Shown piece after piece: positions 1 through 8,946 of a DNA stretch of 64,000 bases (position 1 is the first letter of the stretch; each line of letters begins with the position of its first letter). Source of the DNA: Chryseobacterium edaphi (GTDB lineage: Bacteria > Bacteroidota > Bacteroidia > Flavobacteriales > Weeksellaceae); NCBI RefSeq assembly GCF_025628985.1, contig NZ_JAOTEM010000002.1:558001-622000 (forward strand), in the 5' to 3' direction. Made by a program: the position numbers and the translations under genes. A model generated the notes under the pieces. That model worked only from the letters and a program-made list of their open reading frames with translations. It was not told where the DNA came from and did no database searches.

Positions 1-39
1 AACGAAAGCAACCAAATAAAACAAAACTCTTTTCTTCAT
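1..39 (-). CDS. N-terminus of a secreted protein (partial, runs off window)
   Basis: The ATG at 37-39 opens a frame that stays open to the window edge, giving 13 residues: MKKRVLFYLVAFV. Two lysines and an arginine followed by a hydrophobic run are what the start of a Sec signal peptide looks like. A TAnnTTTG box lies upstream at 92-99. Nothing about function can be read from 13 residues. Confidence 0.45.
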   Translation of the reverse strand, partial: MKKRVLFYLVAFV

Positions 40-91
40 ATATTTTTTATTATCCGTGTTAAAAAGGAATATTTATTTCTCTAAAGCAATA

Positions 92-99
92 CAAAAGTA
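92..99 (-). promoter_or_regulatory. Candidate -7 box (TACTTTTG)
   Basis: Read on the minus strand the bases are TACTTTTG, matching the Bacteroidetes -7 consensus TAnnTTTG. It lies about 53 bp upstream of the partial gene starting at 39. No clear -33 TTG is seen at the usual distance, so this is a weak call. The rest of 40-330 shows no gene. Confidence 0.3.
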
Positions 100-332
100 G
101 ATATTCCAGATAAGACAGCCTCGGTATGATTATTATCATGTTGTCGTTTTAACACATTTTAACATCCTGCTCAAGTATGTTAAAGAAAAATAAGCCGCTA
201 CGTCCCTATTTTGGTGATCATGCGGTTTTTTTTATTAAGATTTTTTAACATAATATATCTGTTTTCCTTTATCAATCAATGTTCTTTAAAACTGAAATTC
301 TAAAGATTAGCTGTTAAAAAAGCATAAAAAAA

Positions 333-353
333 GTTCCCTGAAAAACAGGGAAC
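333..353 (-). terminator. Rho-independent terminator of glnN
   Basis: The hairpin GGTTCCCTG / CAGGGAACT with a short A/T loop is followed on the minus strand by a run of seven T. It starts about 28 bp after the glnN stop codon. Confidence 0.8.
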
Positions 354-380
354 CTTCACTAATATGGAACTTTACAGATG

Positions 381-2576
381 TTATCTTGTAAATAACATTT
401 CTCTATATTTCGTCATTGGCCAAAGCTCATCATCTACCATCATTTCAAGATCGTCAGAAGCTTCTCTGATCGGATCAAATAATGGAATTACGTTTGTGCA
501 GTATAATTCTGCCTGCTCTTGGCTTTCAGACGTTGCTTTCGCATCTTCTCTCGCTTTCATAAGATCTTCAACACCCAACTTGATTTTTGAGATGTTCCCG
601 GAAATCTGAGTGATTAAACTCATCTGCTCTTTAGCAAGAGTTTTGAATTCTTTATCATCAAAAATTTCTTTAAGACCTCTTACGTTTTCAATCAATCTGT
701 TCTGATAATTTAAAGCTGAAGGTATAATGTGGTTTCTTGCGATATCACTTAATACTCTTGCTTCAATATCAATAACTGTTGAATATTTTTCTAGTTTGAT
801 TTCGTTTCTTGCTTCAACTTCTCTGTGAGTGAAAATTCCCATCTCTTCGTAAAGATTCACGAATTTCTCATCCATTTCCTGCTTCAATGCTTCAGGAGTA
901 GTTTTTAAGTTGTTTAGACCTCTTTTTTCAGCTTCTACAGCCCAGTCATCAGAATATCCGTCTCCTTCAAACATGATGTTTTTACACTGCTTGATGTATT
1001 CTCTCAATACATTGAAGATCGCTTCATCTTTCTTAAGACCTGTTTCAATTAAGGCATCCACTTCTTTTTTGAAGTCACCCAATTGTTTTGCAGCAATCGT
1101 GTTCATTACGGTCATAGATTCTGCACAGTTTGCAGAAGAACCTACTGCTCTGATTTCAAATTTATTTCCTGTAAATGCAAATGGAGAAGTTCTGTTTCTG
1201 TCAGTATTATCCAACAAAATCTCAGGTATTTTTCCAACAACATTTAGTTTTAAATCTGTTTTTTCGTCTGGTGAAAGTTTCCCTTCTGTTACTTTTTCAA
1301 GCTCTTCCAAAACTCTGAACAGTTGACTTCCGATAAATACAGAAATAATTGCTGGTGGAGCTTCGTTTGCACCCAGTCTGTGGTCATTGCTTGCAGAAGC
1401 GATGCTTGCTCTTAAAAGATCTGCATATTCATGAACAGCTTTGATGGTGTTCACGAAGAATGTTAAGAATTGTAAGTTTTTCTTAGGGTTTTTTCCCGGG
1501 CTCAAAAGGTTTTCACCAGTATCAGTTGCCAAAGACCAGTTGTTGTGTTTCCCACTTCCGTTTACACCTGCGAAAGGTTTTTCGTGGAATAAAATGTGAA
1601 AATGGTGTCTGTGAGCAATTCTTGCCATAACATCCATCAATAAAGAGTTGTGGTCAACTGCAACGTTTACTTCTTCAAACATTGGAGCCAGCTCAAATTG
1701 GTTTGGAGCCACTTCGTTGTGTCTTGTAGTAACCGGAATACCCAATTTCATACATTCAACTTCCAGTTCTTTCATGAAGTTCATGACTCTTGTAGGAATC
1801 GAGCCAAAATAATGGTCATCCAACTGCTGTCCTTTTGCAGGAGAGTGTCCTAATAAAGTTTTACCTGTTAAAACCAGATCCGGACGGGATTGATACAATG
1901 CTGAATCAACCAGGAAATATTCTTGCTCCCAACCTAAAGTAGGAGTTACTTTCGTTACATTTTTGTCGAAATACTGCATTACGTTGGTCGCAGCTTCGTC
2001 TACAGCATGCAAAGCTCTCAATAAAGGTGCTTTGTAATCTAAAGTTTCTCCTGTGTAAGAGATAAAGATTGAAGGGATACATAAAGTTGTTCCCATAATA
2101 AATGCTGGAGAAGTAGGATCCCATGCTGTATAACCTCTTGCTTCAAACGTGTTTCTGATTCCACCGTTCGGGAAAGATGATGCATCCGGCTCTTGCTGAA
2201 TCAATAGGTTTCCGCTGAATCTTTCGATTGCTCTACCTCCTTCGATTGGAGTGAAGAACGAATCGTGTTTTTCTGCAGTGCTTCCTGTCAGTGGCTGAAA
2301 CCAGTGAGTGTAATGAGTGACACCTTTGCTCATTGCCCAATCTTTCATAGCTACTGCTACCTGATCTGCAATCAGTCTCTGGATTTTTGTGCCTTTTTTA
2401 ATAGCATCCATTATAGATTGGAATGCTTCTTTTGTCAAGTATTCTCTCATTGTGTTCTCAGAGAATACATTTTCACAAAATAATTCTGATAATTTAGCAG
2501 GAATTTCCACTGAATTATCTTTTCTAAAGTCCTTGAATGGTAAAGTTTCTAAAGCTTTAAATCTTAAAGTTGACAT
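381..2576 (-). CDS. glnN: Glutamine synthetase type III
   Basis: This enzyme makes glutamine from glutamate, ammonia and ATP in the cytoplasm, the entry point for nitrogen assimilation. The product is 731 aa, the usual size of GSIII (about 700-730 aa, far longer than GSI or GSII). Visible family signatures include NEVAPNQFELAP near residue 287, NGSGKHNNWS near 338 and GDGYSDDW in the C-terminal half. The start was set at the Met of MSTLRFKALE, position 2576. An upstream in-frame Met at 2600 overlaps the promoter and adds only eight unconserved residues. A -7 box lies at 2598-2605 and a perfect 16-bp palindrome at 2634-2649 may be a nitrogen-control operator. A strong terminator follows. Confidence 0.96.
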   Translation of the reverse strand: MSTLRFKALETLPFKDFRKDNSVEIPAKLSELFCENVFSENTMREYLTKEAFQSIMDAIKKGTKIQRLIADQVAVAMKDWAMSKGVTHYTHWFQPLTGSTAEKHDSFFTPIEGGRAIERFSGNLLIQQEPDASSFPNGGIRNTFEARGYTAWDPTSPAFIMGTTLCIPSIFISYTGETLDYKAPLLRALHAVDEAATNVMQYFDKNVTKVTPTLGWEQEYFLVDSALYQSRPDLVLTGKTLLGHSPAKGQQLDDHYFGSIPTRVMNFMKELEVECMKLGIPVTTRHNEVAPNQFELAPMFEEVNVAVDHNSLLMDVMARIAHRHHFHILFHEKPFAGVNGSGKHNNWSLATDTGENLLSPGKNPKKNLQFLTFFVNTIKAVHEYADLLRASIASASNDHRLGANEAPPAIISVFIGSQLFRVLEELEKVTEGKLSPDEKTDLKLNVVGKIPEILLDNTDRNRTSPFAFTGNKFEIRAVGSSANCAESMTVMNTIAAKQLGDFKKEVDALIETGLKKDEAIFNVLREYIKQCKNIMFEGDGYSDDWAVEAEKRGLNNLKTTPEALKQEMDEKFVNLYEEMGIFTHREVEARNEIKLEKYSTVIDIEARVLSDIARNHIIPSALNYQNRLIENVRGLKEIFDDKEFKTLAKEQMSLITQISGNISKIKLGVEDLMKAREDAKATSESQEQAELYCTNVIPLFDPIREASDDLEMMVDDELWPMTKYREMLFTR

Positions 2577-2597
2577 ATAGTGTTGAATTTTATGGGG

Positions 2598-2649
2598 CAA
2601 ATTTACAAAAAAAATAGATTGAAATTATTTTTACCCTAAAATTTTAGGG
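2598..2649 (-). promoter_or_regulatory. glnN promoter with 16-bp palindrome
   Basis: On the minus strand TAAATTTG at 2598-2605 fits the -7 consensus TAnnTTTG. Some 28 bp further upstream, 2634-2649 reads CCCTAAAATTTTAGGG, a perfect palindrome. Its position beside the -33 region suits a regulator site, but the protein is unknown. The rest of the 387-bp divergent gap to 2964 is AT-rich with no gene seen. Confidence 0.45.
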
Positions 2650-2963
2650 GTTATTTTTATTTTGATCATTTTTTTAAATAAAATTAAGCATTATAATAGA
2701 GTGAATGAATTTCAATGGACAATTATGGTTTGGATTTAATTTAAAAAAAGCTATTATATATAAGGATAATAAATTTCTTCTAATATGACGAAAACTTATT
2801 CTATGATTCTTCTGTGTTTTTATCGAATATATTAATTTTAAAATCAAAATTGAAAAACTAACCGTCTTAAAGTTTAAAAATTGTAATTTGTTGGTTTTGA
2901 ATGCTTTAAAGCATTTGATTTATTTTCCGTAACTTAGTAGACTTTTTATAAAAAATTTAATAT

Positions 2964-4652
2964 ATGACAAATTCTAGAGCAAGAGAGACTACCGAGGCAA
3001 TTGAAAGACTATACATATCTATGAGACATCTGTTTTATAGAGGTTTTTTCAAGCCGGGTGGAGTTTCTGGAGAAAGCATTAGAAGTTTGTTAAAAATCAT
3101 TAATCCCGAAATTTACGGTACCATGAATGTTCCAAGCAAATTGGAGCTTGATGGTTTAATGTATGTTTTAGACAGGCTTCCTGAAGGTATTGAAGAATGT
3201 GCTTTTATTCATCTTACTTCGGATGAGGGTTTTGATAAAGGAAGTTTCGAGCCTATTGTTCCCAAGAAAAGAAGAAGAAACTGTTATAGAATCGACGAAC
3301 ACCAGATGAACATCGAAGTTCTTTTGGGGCGTTCGGAAATCTATGATATTCTTACCCACTTGACCTTTTTATTTATAGAAGCAGATAAAATCAGAAATCT
3401 TGCTTTCATTCAGGATGAGAACTGGAAGCCGACACGCGCCTTTAAAATCATCGAAGAAGTAGTGAAAGGCGAGAAGAAATACAGCAGAAGAGAAAAAGAA
3501 GTTGCCTTGATTCATTTGTCTTCTTTAATAGGAAGAACTTTTGACGAAACATTAAATGCATACAATTCTTTCGGAGACGATGATAATCCGGATCGTTTAT
3601 TCAAAATCATTTACAATCTCGGAAAAGCAAGTCTTGAAGATGCTAAACAAAGCAGAGAAAGAGAAATACATTTCAGTGCTATTTTAAAGGAAAGAGTAGG
3701 GCATCATTATTTTGGTGAAAAATGGGCCAACAAAGTGAAAGAAGTTTTATTTGCAAATGATCTTCATATGCGTCCCCTGCACATTATTTCTGCAAATATG
3801 CATTCTGTGAAAAATATGTTGTACGCAAACGATGCATTAAAGAAAAAACAGACGAAAGATGTAGATTATAAACTTTACCAGGAAATTTCAAATAAAAAAG
3901 ATCTTCGTGACAAAGTTTTAAAATACGCTTTGGATGAAGGTTTGATTTATATTGATGATAAAAGCGGAAGTAATATCGACGTTCAGATCATCGATTTAGG
4001 TAAAATTGATCTTAAAAATACGCCTTTCAGCGATGCAAAGTTCAAAGGAGATGATGTCGTTTTAGTCTTTGATTACGCATTTGGCGAGCAGGCTTTTGAA
4101 GTAATGGATGAATTATTAAGACCATTCGAGCAGAAAGGTGAAGTCTATATGATGAAAGTAAAATCTGTTTCCATTATGGGTAAAGCAGGTATTTTGAATG
4201 GTGGAAAAGGCGACATCATGATCCCGACTTCTCATATTTTTGAAGGAACGGCAGATAATTATCCTTTTGAAAATGCTTTGAAGCTTGAAGATTTTAATGA
4301 TGATGAATTAAAAGCTTTCGAAGGAACAATGATTACCGTTTTGGGAACTTCACTTCAAAACAGAGATATTCTGTCCTATTTTATGAACACTTCTTGGAAG
4401 GCAATCGGTCTTGAAATGGAAGGAGCGCATTATCAGAAAGCAATTCAGGTGGCTTCAAAAATCAGACATCATATCACACCTGATCTTTTTGTTTGCTACG
4501 CCTATTATGCTTCAGATAATCCTTTGGAAACAGGAAGTACACTTTCTTCCGGAGGTTTGGGACTGACAGGAGTAAAACCAACTTATCTGATTACTTTGAA
4601 AATTTTAGAAAAGATTTTTGACAGTGCTGCAAAAGTTGCTGAGAAGAAATAA
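2964..4652 (+). CDS. DUF6909-type protein, nucleosidase-like C-terminus
   Basis: This 562-aa cytoplasmic protein has no signal peptide or membrane segment. I recognise it as the kind of Bacteroidetes-conserved protein annotated DUF6909. The first ~330 residues look helical and charged. The last ~200 residues resemble the nucleoside phosphorylase / AMP nucleosidase fold: a segment with GILNGGKGDIMIPTSHI is followed by GLEMEGAHYQKAI, close to the EMEGA motif that contacts the nucleoside in that family. Function is an inference from those motifs only. The gene stands alone, divergent from glnN, and ends at a clear terminator at 4676-4706. Confidence 0.75.
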   Translation: MTNSRARETTEAIERLYISMRHLFYRGFFKPGGVSGESIRSLLKIINPEIYGTMNVPSKLELDGLMYVLDRLPEGIEECAFIHLTSDEGFDKGSFEPIVPKKRRRNCYRIDEHQMNIEVLLGRSEIYDILTHLTFLFIEADKIRNLAFIQDENWKPTRAFKIIEEVVKGEKKYSRREKEVALIHLSSLIGRTFDETLNAYNSFGDDDNPDRLFKIIYNLGKASLEDAKQSREREIHFSAILKERVGHHYFGEKWANKVKEVLFANDLHMRPLHIISANMHSVKNMLYANDALKKKQTKDVDYKLYQEISNKKDLRDKVLKYALDEGLIYIDDKSGSNIDVQIIDLGKIDLKNTPFSDAKFKGDDVVLVFDYAFGEQAFEVMDELLRPFEQKGEVYMMKVKSVSIMGKAGILNGGKGDIMIPTSHIFEGTADNYPFENALKLEDFNDDELKAFEGTMITVLGTSLQNRDILSYFMNTSWKAIGLEMEGAHYQKAIQVASKIRHHITPDLFVCYAYYASDNPLETGSTLSSGGLGLTGVKPTYLITLKILEKIFDSAAKVAEKK

Positions 4653-4675
4653 TTTAGATTAAATTATATAATTGA

Positions 4676-4706
4676 CCTCAAGTGTTTTTGCAGTTGAGGT
4701 TTTTTG
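4676..4706 (+). terminator. Rho-independent terminator
   Basis: CCTCAA (4676-4681) pairs with TTGAGG (4694-4699), followed by a T run. It closes the gene ending at 4652. Confidence 0.7.
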
Positions 4707-4718
4707 TTGACTAAACAC

Positions 4719-4764
4719 GAATAGCACTAATTTTTTTCACTATGACACTAATTCATTTGTGTTT
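4719..4764. repeat. 45-bp direct repeat, copy 1
   Basis: This stretch begins GAATAGCACTAAT and ends TTTGTGTTT. It is about 85% identical to 5323-5367, so the pair flanks the DinB-like gene in direct orientation. Similar AT-rich repeats are common between genes in flavobacterial genomes. Confidence 0.6.
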
Positions 4765-4851
4765 AAAATTGTGAATTCATTAGTGTTGTTTGGGTTTAAA
4801 TAAAATCGAGAGCAAAAATTATTATCTTTAAAATAATTAAAACTAAAACAA

Positions 4852-5328
4852 ATGAGTTCAGTTTCACAATTGGCAAAAAGATTCGGAGAGGTAATGCTTG
4901 ACGGACTTTGGATCGCCAATACCAATTTTAAAGATCAGTTGAAAGATGTTACTTGGGAACAGGCAAACACGAAAATTGCAAATTTAAATACCATCGCAAT
5001 GCTCACCTTTCATATTGATTATTACATCGCAGGAATTCTCAATGTTTTTGAAGGTGGCGAACTTGAAATTAAAGATAAATACAGTTTCGACCTTCCTGCA
5101 ATTGAATCTCAGGAACAATGGGAAGAATTATTAAATAAACTTTGGAAAGATTCTGAAAAGTTTGCAACTTTATTAGAACAATTTCCTGATTCTAAAATGA
5201 ATGAAGTTTTTGTCGATGAGAAATACGGAACTTATTTAAGGAATATTGATGGAATGATAGAACATGCTTATTATCATCTAGGGCAGATTACTTTGATTAA
5301 AAAATTGATTTTGTCTAAAAATGAATAG
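4852..5328 (+). CDS. DinB/DUF1572-like metal-dependent protein
   Basis: The 158-aa product is predicted to be a four-helix bundle of the DinB/YfiT family, whose members bind a divalent metal with histidines. It is not the polymerase DinB. Candidate ligands are the His of FHIDYYIAG near residue 49 and the two His of EHAYYHLGQI near residues 138 and 142, the family's usual H...HxxxH arrangement. Family members often act in thiol-dependent or detoxification chemistry, but no substrate can be named here. The last codons lie inside direct repeat copy 2. Confidence 0.8.
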   Translation: MSSVSQLAKRFGEVMLDGLWIANTNFKDQLKDVTWEQANTKIANLNTIAMLTFHIDYYIAGILNVFEGGELEIKDKYSFDLPAIESQEQWEELLNKLWKDSEKFATLLEQFPDSKMNEVFVDEKYGTYLRNIDGMIEHAYYHLGQITLIKKLILSKNE

Positions 5329-5367
5329 CACTAATGTTTTTACTAATAACATTAATTATTTGTGTTT
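5323..5367. repeat. 45-bp direct repeat, copy 2
   Basis: This is the partner of 4719-4764, with one indel and a few changes. It includes the TAG stop codon of the DinB-like gene. Confidence 0.6.
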
Positions 5368-5381
5368 GAAAGTTTAGTCAA

Positions 5382-5437
5382 AAAATTCATCAAAATTAAT
5401 GTCCCCGTCCCTAAAGGGTGTAATTTTGATGAATTTT
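5382..5437. repeat. Long perfect inverted repeat in intergenic region
   Basis: The 17-bp arm AAAATTCATCAAAATTA at 5382-5398 is exactly repeated in inverse at 5421-5437, with a 22-bp loop that itself holds CCC-TAAA-GGG. It may be a terminator for the DinB-like gene, a MITE remnant or a structured RNA. The rest of the 5329-5676 gap (about 5500-5570) has the GTGAAAATCC/GTGAAATCCG type of sequence common in flavobacterial spacers, and no gene. Confidence 0.65.
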
Positions 5438-5676
5438 AAGAAATTTTCCGACTTTTACCACAGAGCAAAAAAGATTCATTAGACTCATAAGATATGCTGT
5501 TGCTTTGAAACATTATTACGCGCAATAATCTGTGAAAATCCGTGAAATCCGCGGGCAAATATTTTTGTAGACTTTTGTAATTTTATTTTCAATTAATTTC
5601 TTTTGATACTTTTGCGGTTAACTCCCATTTGAGCCTCTTTCAAAAATTACTTACCTTTAAAAAAAATAAATCTTCA

Positions 5677-7518
5677 ATGAAAAAATCGTTTGCAATACTC
5701 TTTGCTTTGATCCTTTCACAATTTCAGGCGCAGCAGAACGCTTATTATCAGCAGGCTGCCCAATACAAAATGGATATTGACGTCAATGCAGAAAAATTTA
5801 CCTATGAAGGAACTCAGACACTAAATTATTCTAATAATTCGCCGGACGAACTGAATGTCGTATACTTTCATTTGTATTGGAATGCCTTTAAACCCAATTC
5901 AATGATGGATCAAAGAGTTGCCGGACAAGGGAAAAACGGGGATTCGAGATTACAAAAAGACGGAATTTCAAGATTGGCATTGATTCCGAAAGATCAAGAA
6001 GGCGCACAAAATATTCACTGGATCAAACAGAACGGAAAGAATCTGAAGTTTGAAATTCAGGAAACGGTGATGAAGGTTTATTTAAATGAATCAATCAAAC
6101 CCAATTCTAAAACCACTTTCACCATGGAGTGGGACGCGGTAATACCTCAGCAGATCAGACGTAGCGGAAGAAACAACCGTGAAGGAGTCGATATGACCAT
6201 GACACAATGGTATCCGAAAATCGCTGAATACGATTATGATGGTTGGGCAACCTTCGATTATGTGGGAAGAGAATTTCATGCACCTTTTGCAGATTTTGAT
6301 GTAACGATTAAAATCGACAAAGATTATGTAATAGGTGCGGGAGGAACGCTTTTGAATCCTACAGAAGTGAAAGGTTATGATGCAGCTGCAACTATTAAAG
6401 CAACTAAAAACAAAGCAACATGGAGATGGACTGCCAAAAATATGCTCGATTTTGCATGGGCTGCAGACAGAGATTATTCGGTAGAAAGTTTTGATGTTCC
6501 GCAAGGTCCGAAAGTGTTTTTCGTTTATCAGAAAAACGATAAGACTAAATTTTGGGGTGAAGCACAACCTTATGTGACAAAATATTACCAGATTATGAAT
6601 TCCCGTTTCGGGAAATATGCCTATCCTTCTTACTCTTTCATTCAGGGTGGTGACGGCGGTATGGAATACGGAATGTGTACCATGATTTTGGGTGAATCAA
6701 AAAAGCTTGAAGATTTAATGGGACTGATGATTCATGAAGGCTCTCACTCTTGGTATCAGCAAATGTTGGCAACCAACGAACCTCTGAGACCGTGGATGGA
6801 CGAAGGCTTTACAAGTTATGCCGAAATCATTGTCATGCATCAGCTTTTTCCGCCAACTGATGAAAGACCAAATCCTTTTGTGGATAAAATAAACGCTTAT
6901 CGAGGAATTGTACAAAAAGGAATCGAAGAACCTGCAGTTTGGCTCGGTGATCATCATGACAACGGAACAGCGTACAGTTTTGCAAGTTATGTGAAAGGAG
7001 AGTTGTATTTAGTTCAGTTAGGTTACATCGTTGGCGAGCAGAATTTAGAAAAAATCATGACTGAATATTTTAACCAATGGAACATGAAACATCCTACCGA
7101 CAGAGATTTCCTTCATATTGCACAGAAAGTTTCGGGGATGGATCTGAAATGGTTTCATCATTACTGGATCAACACGACAAAAACCATCGATTACGGAATT
7201 AAAAATGTGCAGTATGATAAAAAATCGACAACAATCACATTGTTGAATAACGGTCAGGTTCCGATGCCGATTGATTTCAGTGTAATGACAACCGATAAGA
7301 AAATTATTACTTATCAAATCCCGATGAATATGACACACACTTGGAAACAGAAAGACGGTTATGGTGACTTTACAACAGAAAAATATTGGCCTTGGACGCA
7401 GAAAGAATATACATTGACGATTCCTTATACAAAATCTCAACTGTCATTGTTAGGAATAGATTTCAGTCAGAGAATGGCGGATGTAAATCCTGAGAACAAT
7501 TTTGTTGAAGTGAAATAA
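5677..7518 (+). CDS. Secreted M1-family zinc metallopeptidase
   Basis: This predicted aminopeptidase of the M1 (gluzincin) clan is exported across the inner membrane. The 613-aa product starts with a signal peptide (MKKSFAILFALILSQFQAQ). The zinc site is intact: HEGSH at residues 353-357 and a glutamate in MDEGFTSYAE at residue 376, giving HExxH-x18-E. A GGMEYGM segment ahead of it matches the GxMEN exopeptidase motif. I chose the ATG at 5677 because the longer frame uses a TTG and would put 16 charged residues before the signal peptide. The gene is monocistronic with its own terminator. Confidence 0.93.
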   Translation: MKKSFAILFALILSQFQAQQNAYYQQAAQYKMDIDVNAEKFTYEGTQTLNYSNNSPDELNVVYFHLYWNAFKPNSMMDQRVAGQGKNGDSRLQKDGISRLALIPKDQEGAQNIHWIKQNGKNLKFEIQETVMKVYLNESIKPNSKTTFTMEWDAVIPQQIRRSGRNNREGVDMTMTQWYPKIAEYDYDGWATFDYVGREFHAPFADFDVTIKIDKDYVIGAGGTLLNPTEVKGYDAAATIKATKNKATWRWTAKNMLDFAWAADRDYSVESFDVPQGPKVFFVYQKNDKTKFWGEAQPYVTKYYQIMNSRFGKYAYPSYSFIQGGDGGMEYGMCTMILGESKKLEDLMGLMIHEGSHSWYQQMLATNEPLRPWMDEGFTSYAEIIVMHQLFPPTDERPNPFVDKINAYRGIVQKGIEEPAVWLGDHHDNGTAYSFASYVKGELYLVQLGYIVGEQNLEKIMTEYFNQWNMKHPTDRDFLHIAQKVSGMDLKWFHHYWINTTKTIDYGIKNVQYDKKSTTITLLNNGQVPMPIDFSVMTTDKKIITYQIPMNMTHTWKQKDGYGDFTTEKYWPWTQKEYTLTIPYTKSQLSLLGIDFSQRMADVNPENNFVEVK

Positions 7519-7538
7519 TTAGATTAAATAAGATAAAT

Positions 7539-7570
7539 AATCCCCGAAGAGTTATTCTTTGGGGATTTTG
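7539..7570 (+). terminator. Rho-independent terminator
   Basis: AATCCCC and GGGGATT form the stem around a roughly 14-nt loop, followed by TTTTG TTTTT. It closes the M1 peptidase gene. Confidence 0.75.
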
Positions 7571-7633
7571 TTTTTAATTAAAGAAAATTAAAATTTTATA
7601 AATGTTGTGGATTTTTAATCCGTGAGATCGAAT

Positions 7634-8122
7634 TCATTCAACCAGAAATTGTATTGTACCAATCTTGTAATCTGTTTTGGGATTTTTAACGTTTAGGACC
7701 ACGTTTTCAGAAACTTTTGCATCAAAATGTCCGACGGAGAAAGCTTCTCCTAAATAATGATTATCATCATCAGTGATGATCCAATTTCGTCCTGCAGAAA
7801 GTGGAGTGGGTTCATCCCAAATAATTCTTCTGTAGTTTTCATCTTCTTTATGCAGTGAAATCAAAAAACCATAGAATTTTTGGTAGGTATACCGTGTAGA
7901 GAAAAATTTTTCATTGAGATTTTTGATGCCTTTTAATGAATCTCCTTCAATTTTGAGGTGCAGATTATCTGAAACCAAAGTTCCTTGTATCTTGGACTCC
8001 AATAAAGAATTGTAAGAATAATAATGATTTGTAATAAAACTTCCACGAAAAATGATGATACTCAAAATATAGTAGAATGCAATAACAACTAACAATGCAA
8101 TCAAAATTTTTTTGTATTTCAT
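7634..8122 (-). CDS. Membrane-anchored protein of unknown function
   Basis: I do not recognise this 162-aa protein. It begins MKYKKILIALLVVIAFYYIL, one N-terminal membrane helix, and the remaining ~135 residues would lie in the periplasm. The C-terminal part alternates hydrophobic and polar residues as a beta domain does. An upstream in-frame Met at 8155 is less likely because it adds eleven residues before the helix. It is the last gene of a three-gene minus-strand run with the NTR-like protein and the M23 peptidase. Confidence 0.65.
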   Translation of the reverse strand: MKYKKILIALLVVIAFYYILSIIIFRGSFITNHYYSYNSLLESKIQGTLVSDNLHLKIEGDSLKGIKNLNEKFFSTRYTYQKFYGFLISLHKEDENYRRIIWDEPTPLSAGRNWIITDDDNHYLGEAFSVGHFDAKVSENVVLNVKNPKTDYKIGTIQFLVE

Positions 8123-8159
8123 GAGTTTTAAATTATATGGATTTCGCAAGATCAAGAAT

Positions 8160-8930
8160 CTATAAAAAATAAAATGATATAAAAGATTTATTCTTCTTCT
8201 CTGATTTGTAATAATGCATTGCTAAGATAAACTTTTCATCTTGGGAGATCTCAAAGTTTTCCTCTTTCAAAAGATTAGATTTTTGCAAGTATTCTAAAAT
8301 TTCCTCGTCAAATTGCGAATTAAATTTTTGCAAATAATCTACAGTTTTAAACGTGCCATTTGTATTCATGGTTACTTCAAACAATGCGAATGAATTTTTA
8401 GCATTTATGCCATCAAAGTGGCTGAGTGTGTTTTTGCCGGTTTCAGAATCATATTTTGTGTCAATGATAAAGTTTTTATAATTTGTTTTAATTGAAGTTT
8501 TTGAAATCTTTTCTAAAATCTTTTTAGATTCAGTAAAACGAGATGTAATCTTTTCACGAATTTTTGGAGTACAAAAGTGGATGCTATTTATTTCATCATT
8601 TTTATAAAATAAAATCATACGATCTCCTTTTGAAAGACTTAAAGAACAACTTGTACCAATGCCATTTTGCTTTCCGTTAATTATTGTTTTGCCATAAACG
8701 TGAAAGCTGCCAATTTGTTTTCCTTTGTATAGTTTGTTGTACTTTACATCAATTACGTAATAAGCTTGTTGTAATTCCTTTTCTGGACTAAATCTCACAT
8801 TTGTAACGGTGATATCTGCGACCAAATCTGATGAGGAATATTCATTAAATATGTTTGTAGAACTCTCGCAACTACAAGAATACCCAATCTGAAAGATAAC
8901 AATACAAATTAAAGCAAAAAGTTTTTTCAT
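8160..8930 (-). CDS. Secreted protein with TIMP/netrin-like N-terminal domain
   Basis: The 256-aa product has a signal peptide ending near the cysteines of YSCSCESS. What follows fits a TIMP/NTR-like OB barrel: CSC at the mature N-terminus, a stretch with SDLVADITVTNV, then a strand with YYVIDVKYNKLYKG, then TSCSLSLSKGDRMILFY. In this family the Cys after the barrel strands pairs with the N-terminal Cys. The start at 8930 (MKKLFALICIV) is chosen over a longer frame that would overlap the M23 gene by 128 bp. The C-terminal ~130 residues are unrecognised. Family assignment is by pattern only. Confidence 0.7.
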   Translation of the reverse strand: MKKLFALICIVIFQIGYSCSCESSTNIFNEYSSSDLVADITVTNVRFSPEKELQQAYYVIDVKYNKLYKGKQIGSFHVYGKTIINGKQNGIGTSCSLSLSKGDRMILFYKNDEINSIHFCTPKIREKITSRFTESKKILEKISKTSIKTNYKNFIIDTKYDSETGKNTLSHFDGINAKNSFALFEVTMNTNGTFKTVDYLQKFNSQFDEEILEYLQKSNLLKEENFEISQDEKFILAMHYYKSEKKNKSFISFYFL

Positions 8931-8946
8931 AATATTTGATCTAAAT

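Noticed and set aside
181..240. Plus-strand terminator (CCGC...GCGG with T run)
   Set aside because: The stem is four bases with a long loop and no plus-strand gene precedes it.
5629..5676. TTG start giving a 16-residue longer M1 peptidase
   Set aside because: It would place charged residues ahead of a clear signal peptide; the ATG at 5677 starts the signal peptide exactly.
6091..6567. 158-codon open frame antisense to the M1 peptidase
   Set aside because: Cys/Phe-rich composition typical of the reverse strand of a real gene, with no start context. The same applies to the other long antisense frames, for example 910-1326, 37032-37505 and 63374-63850.
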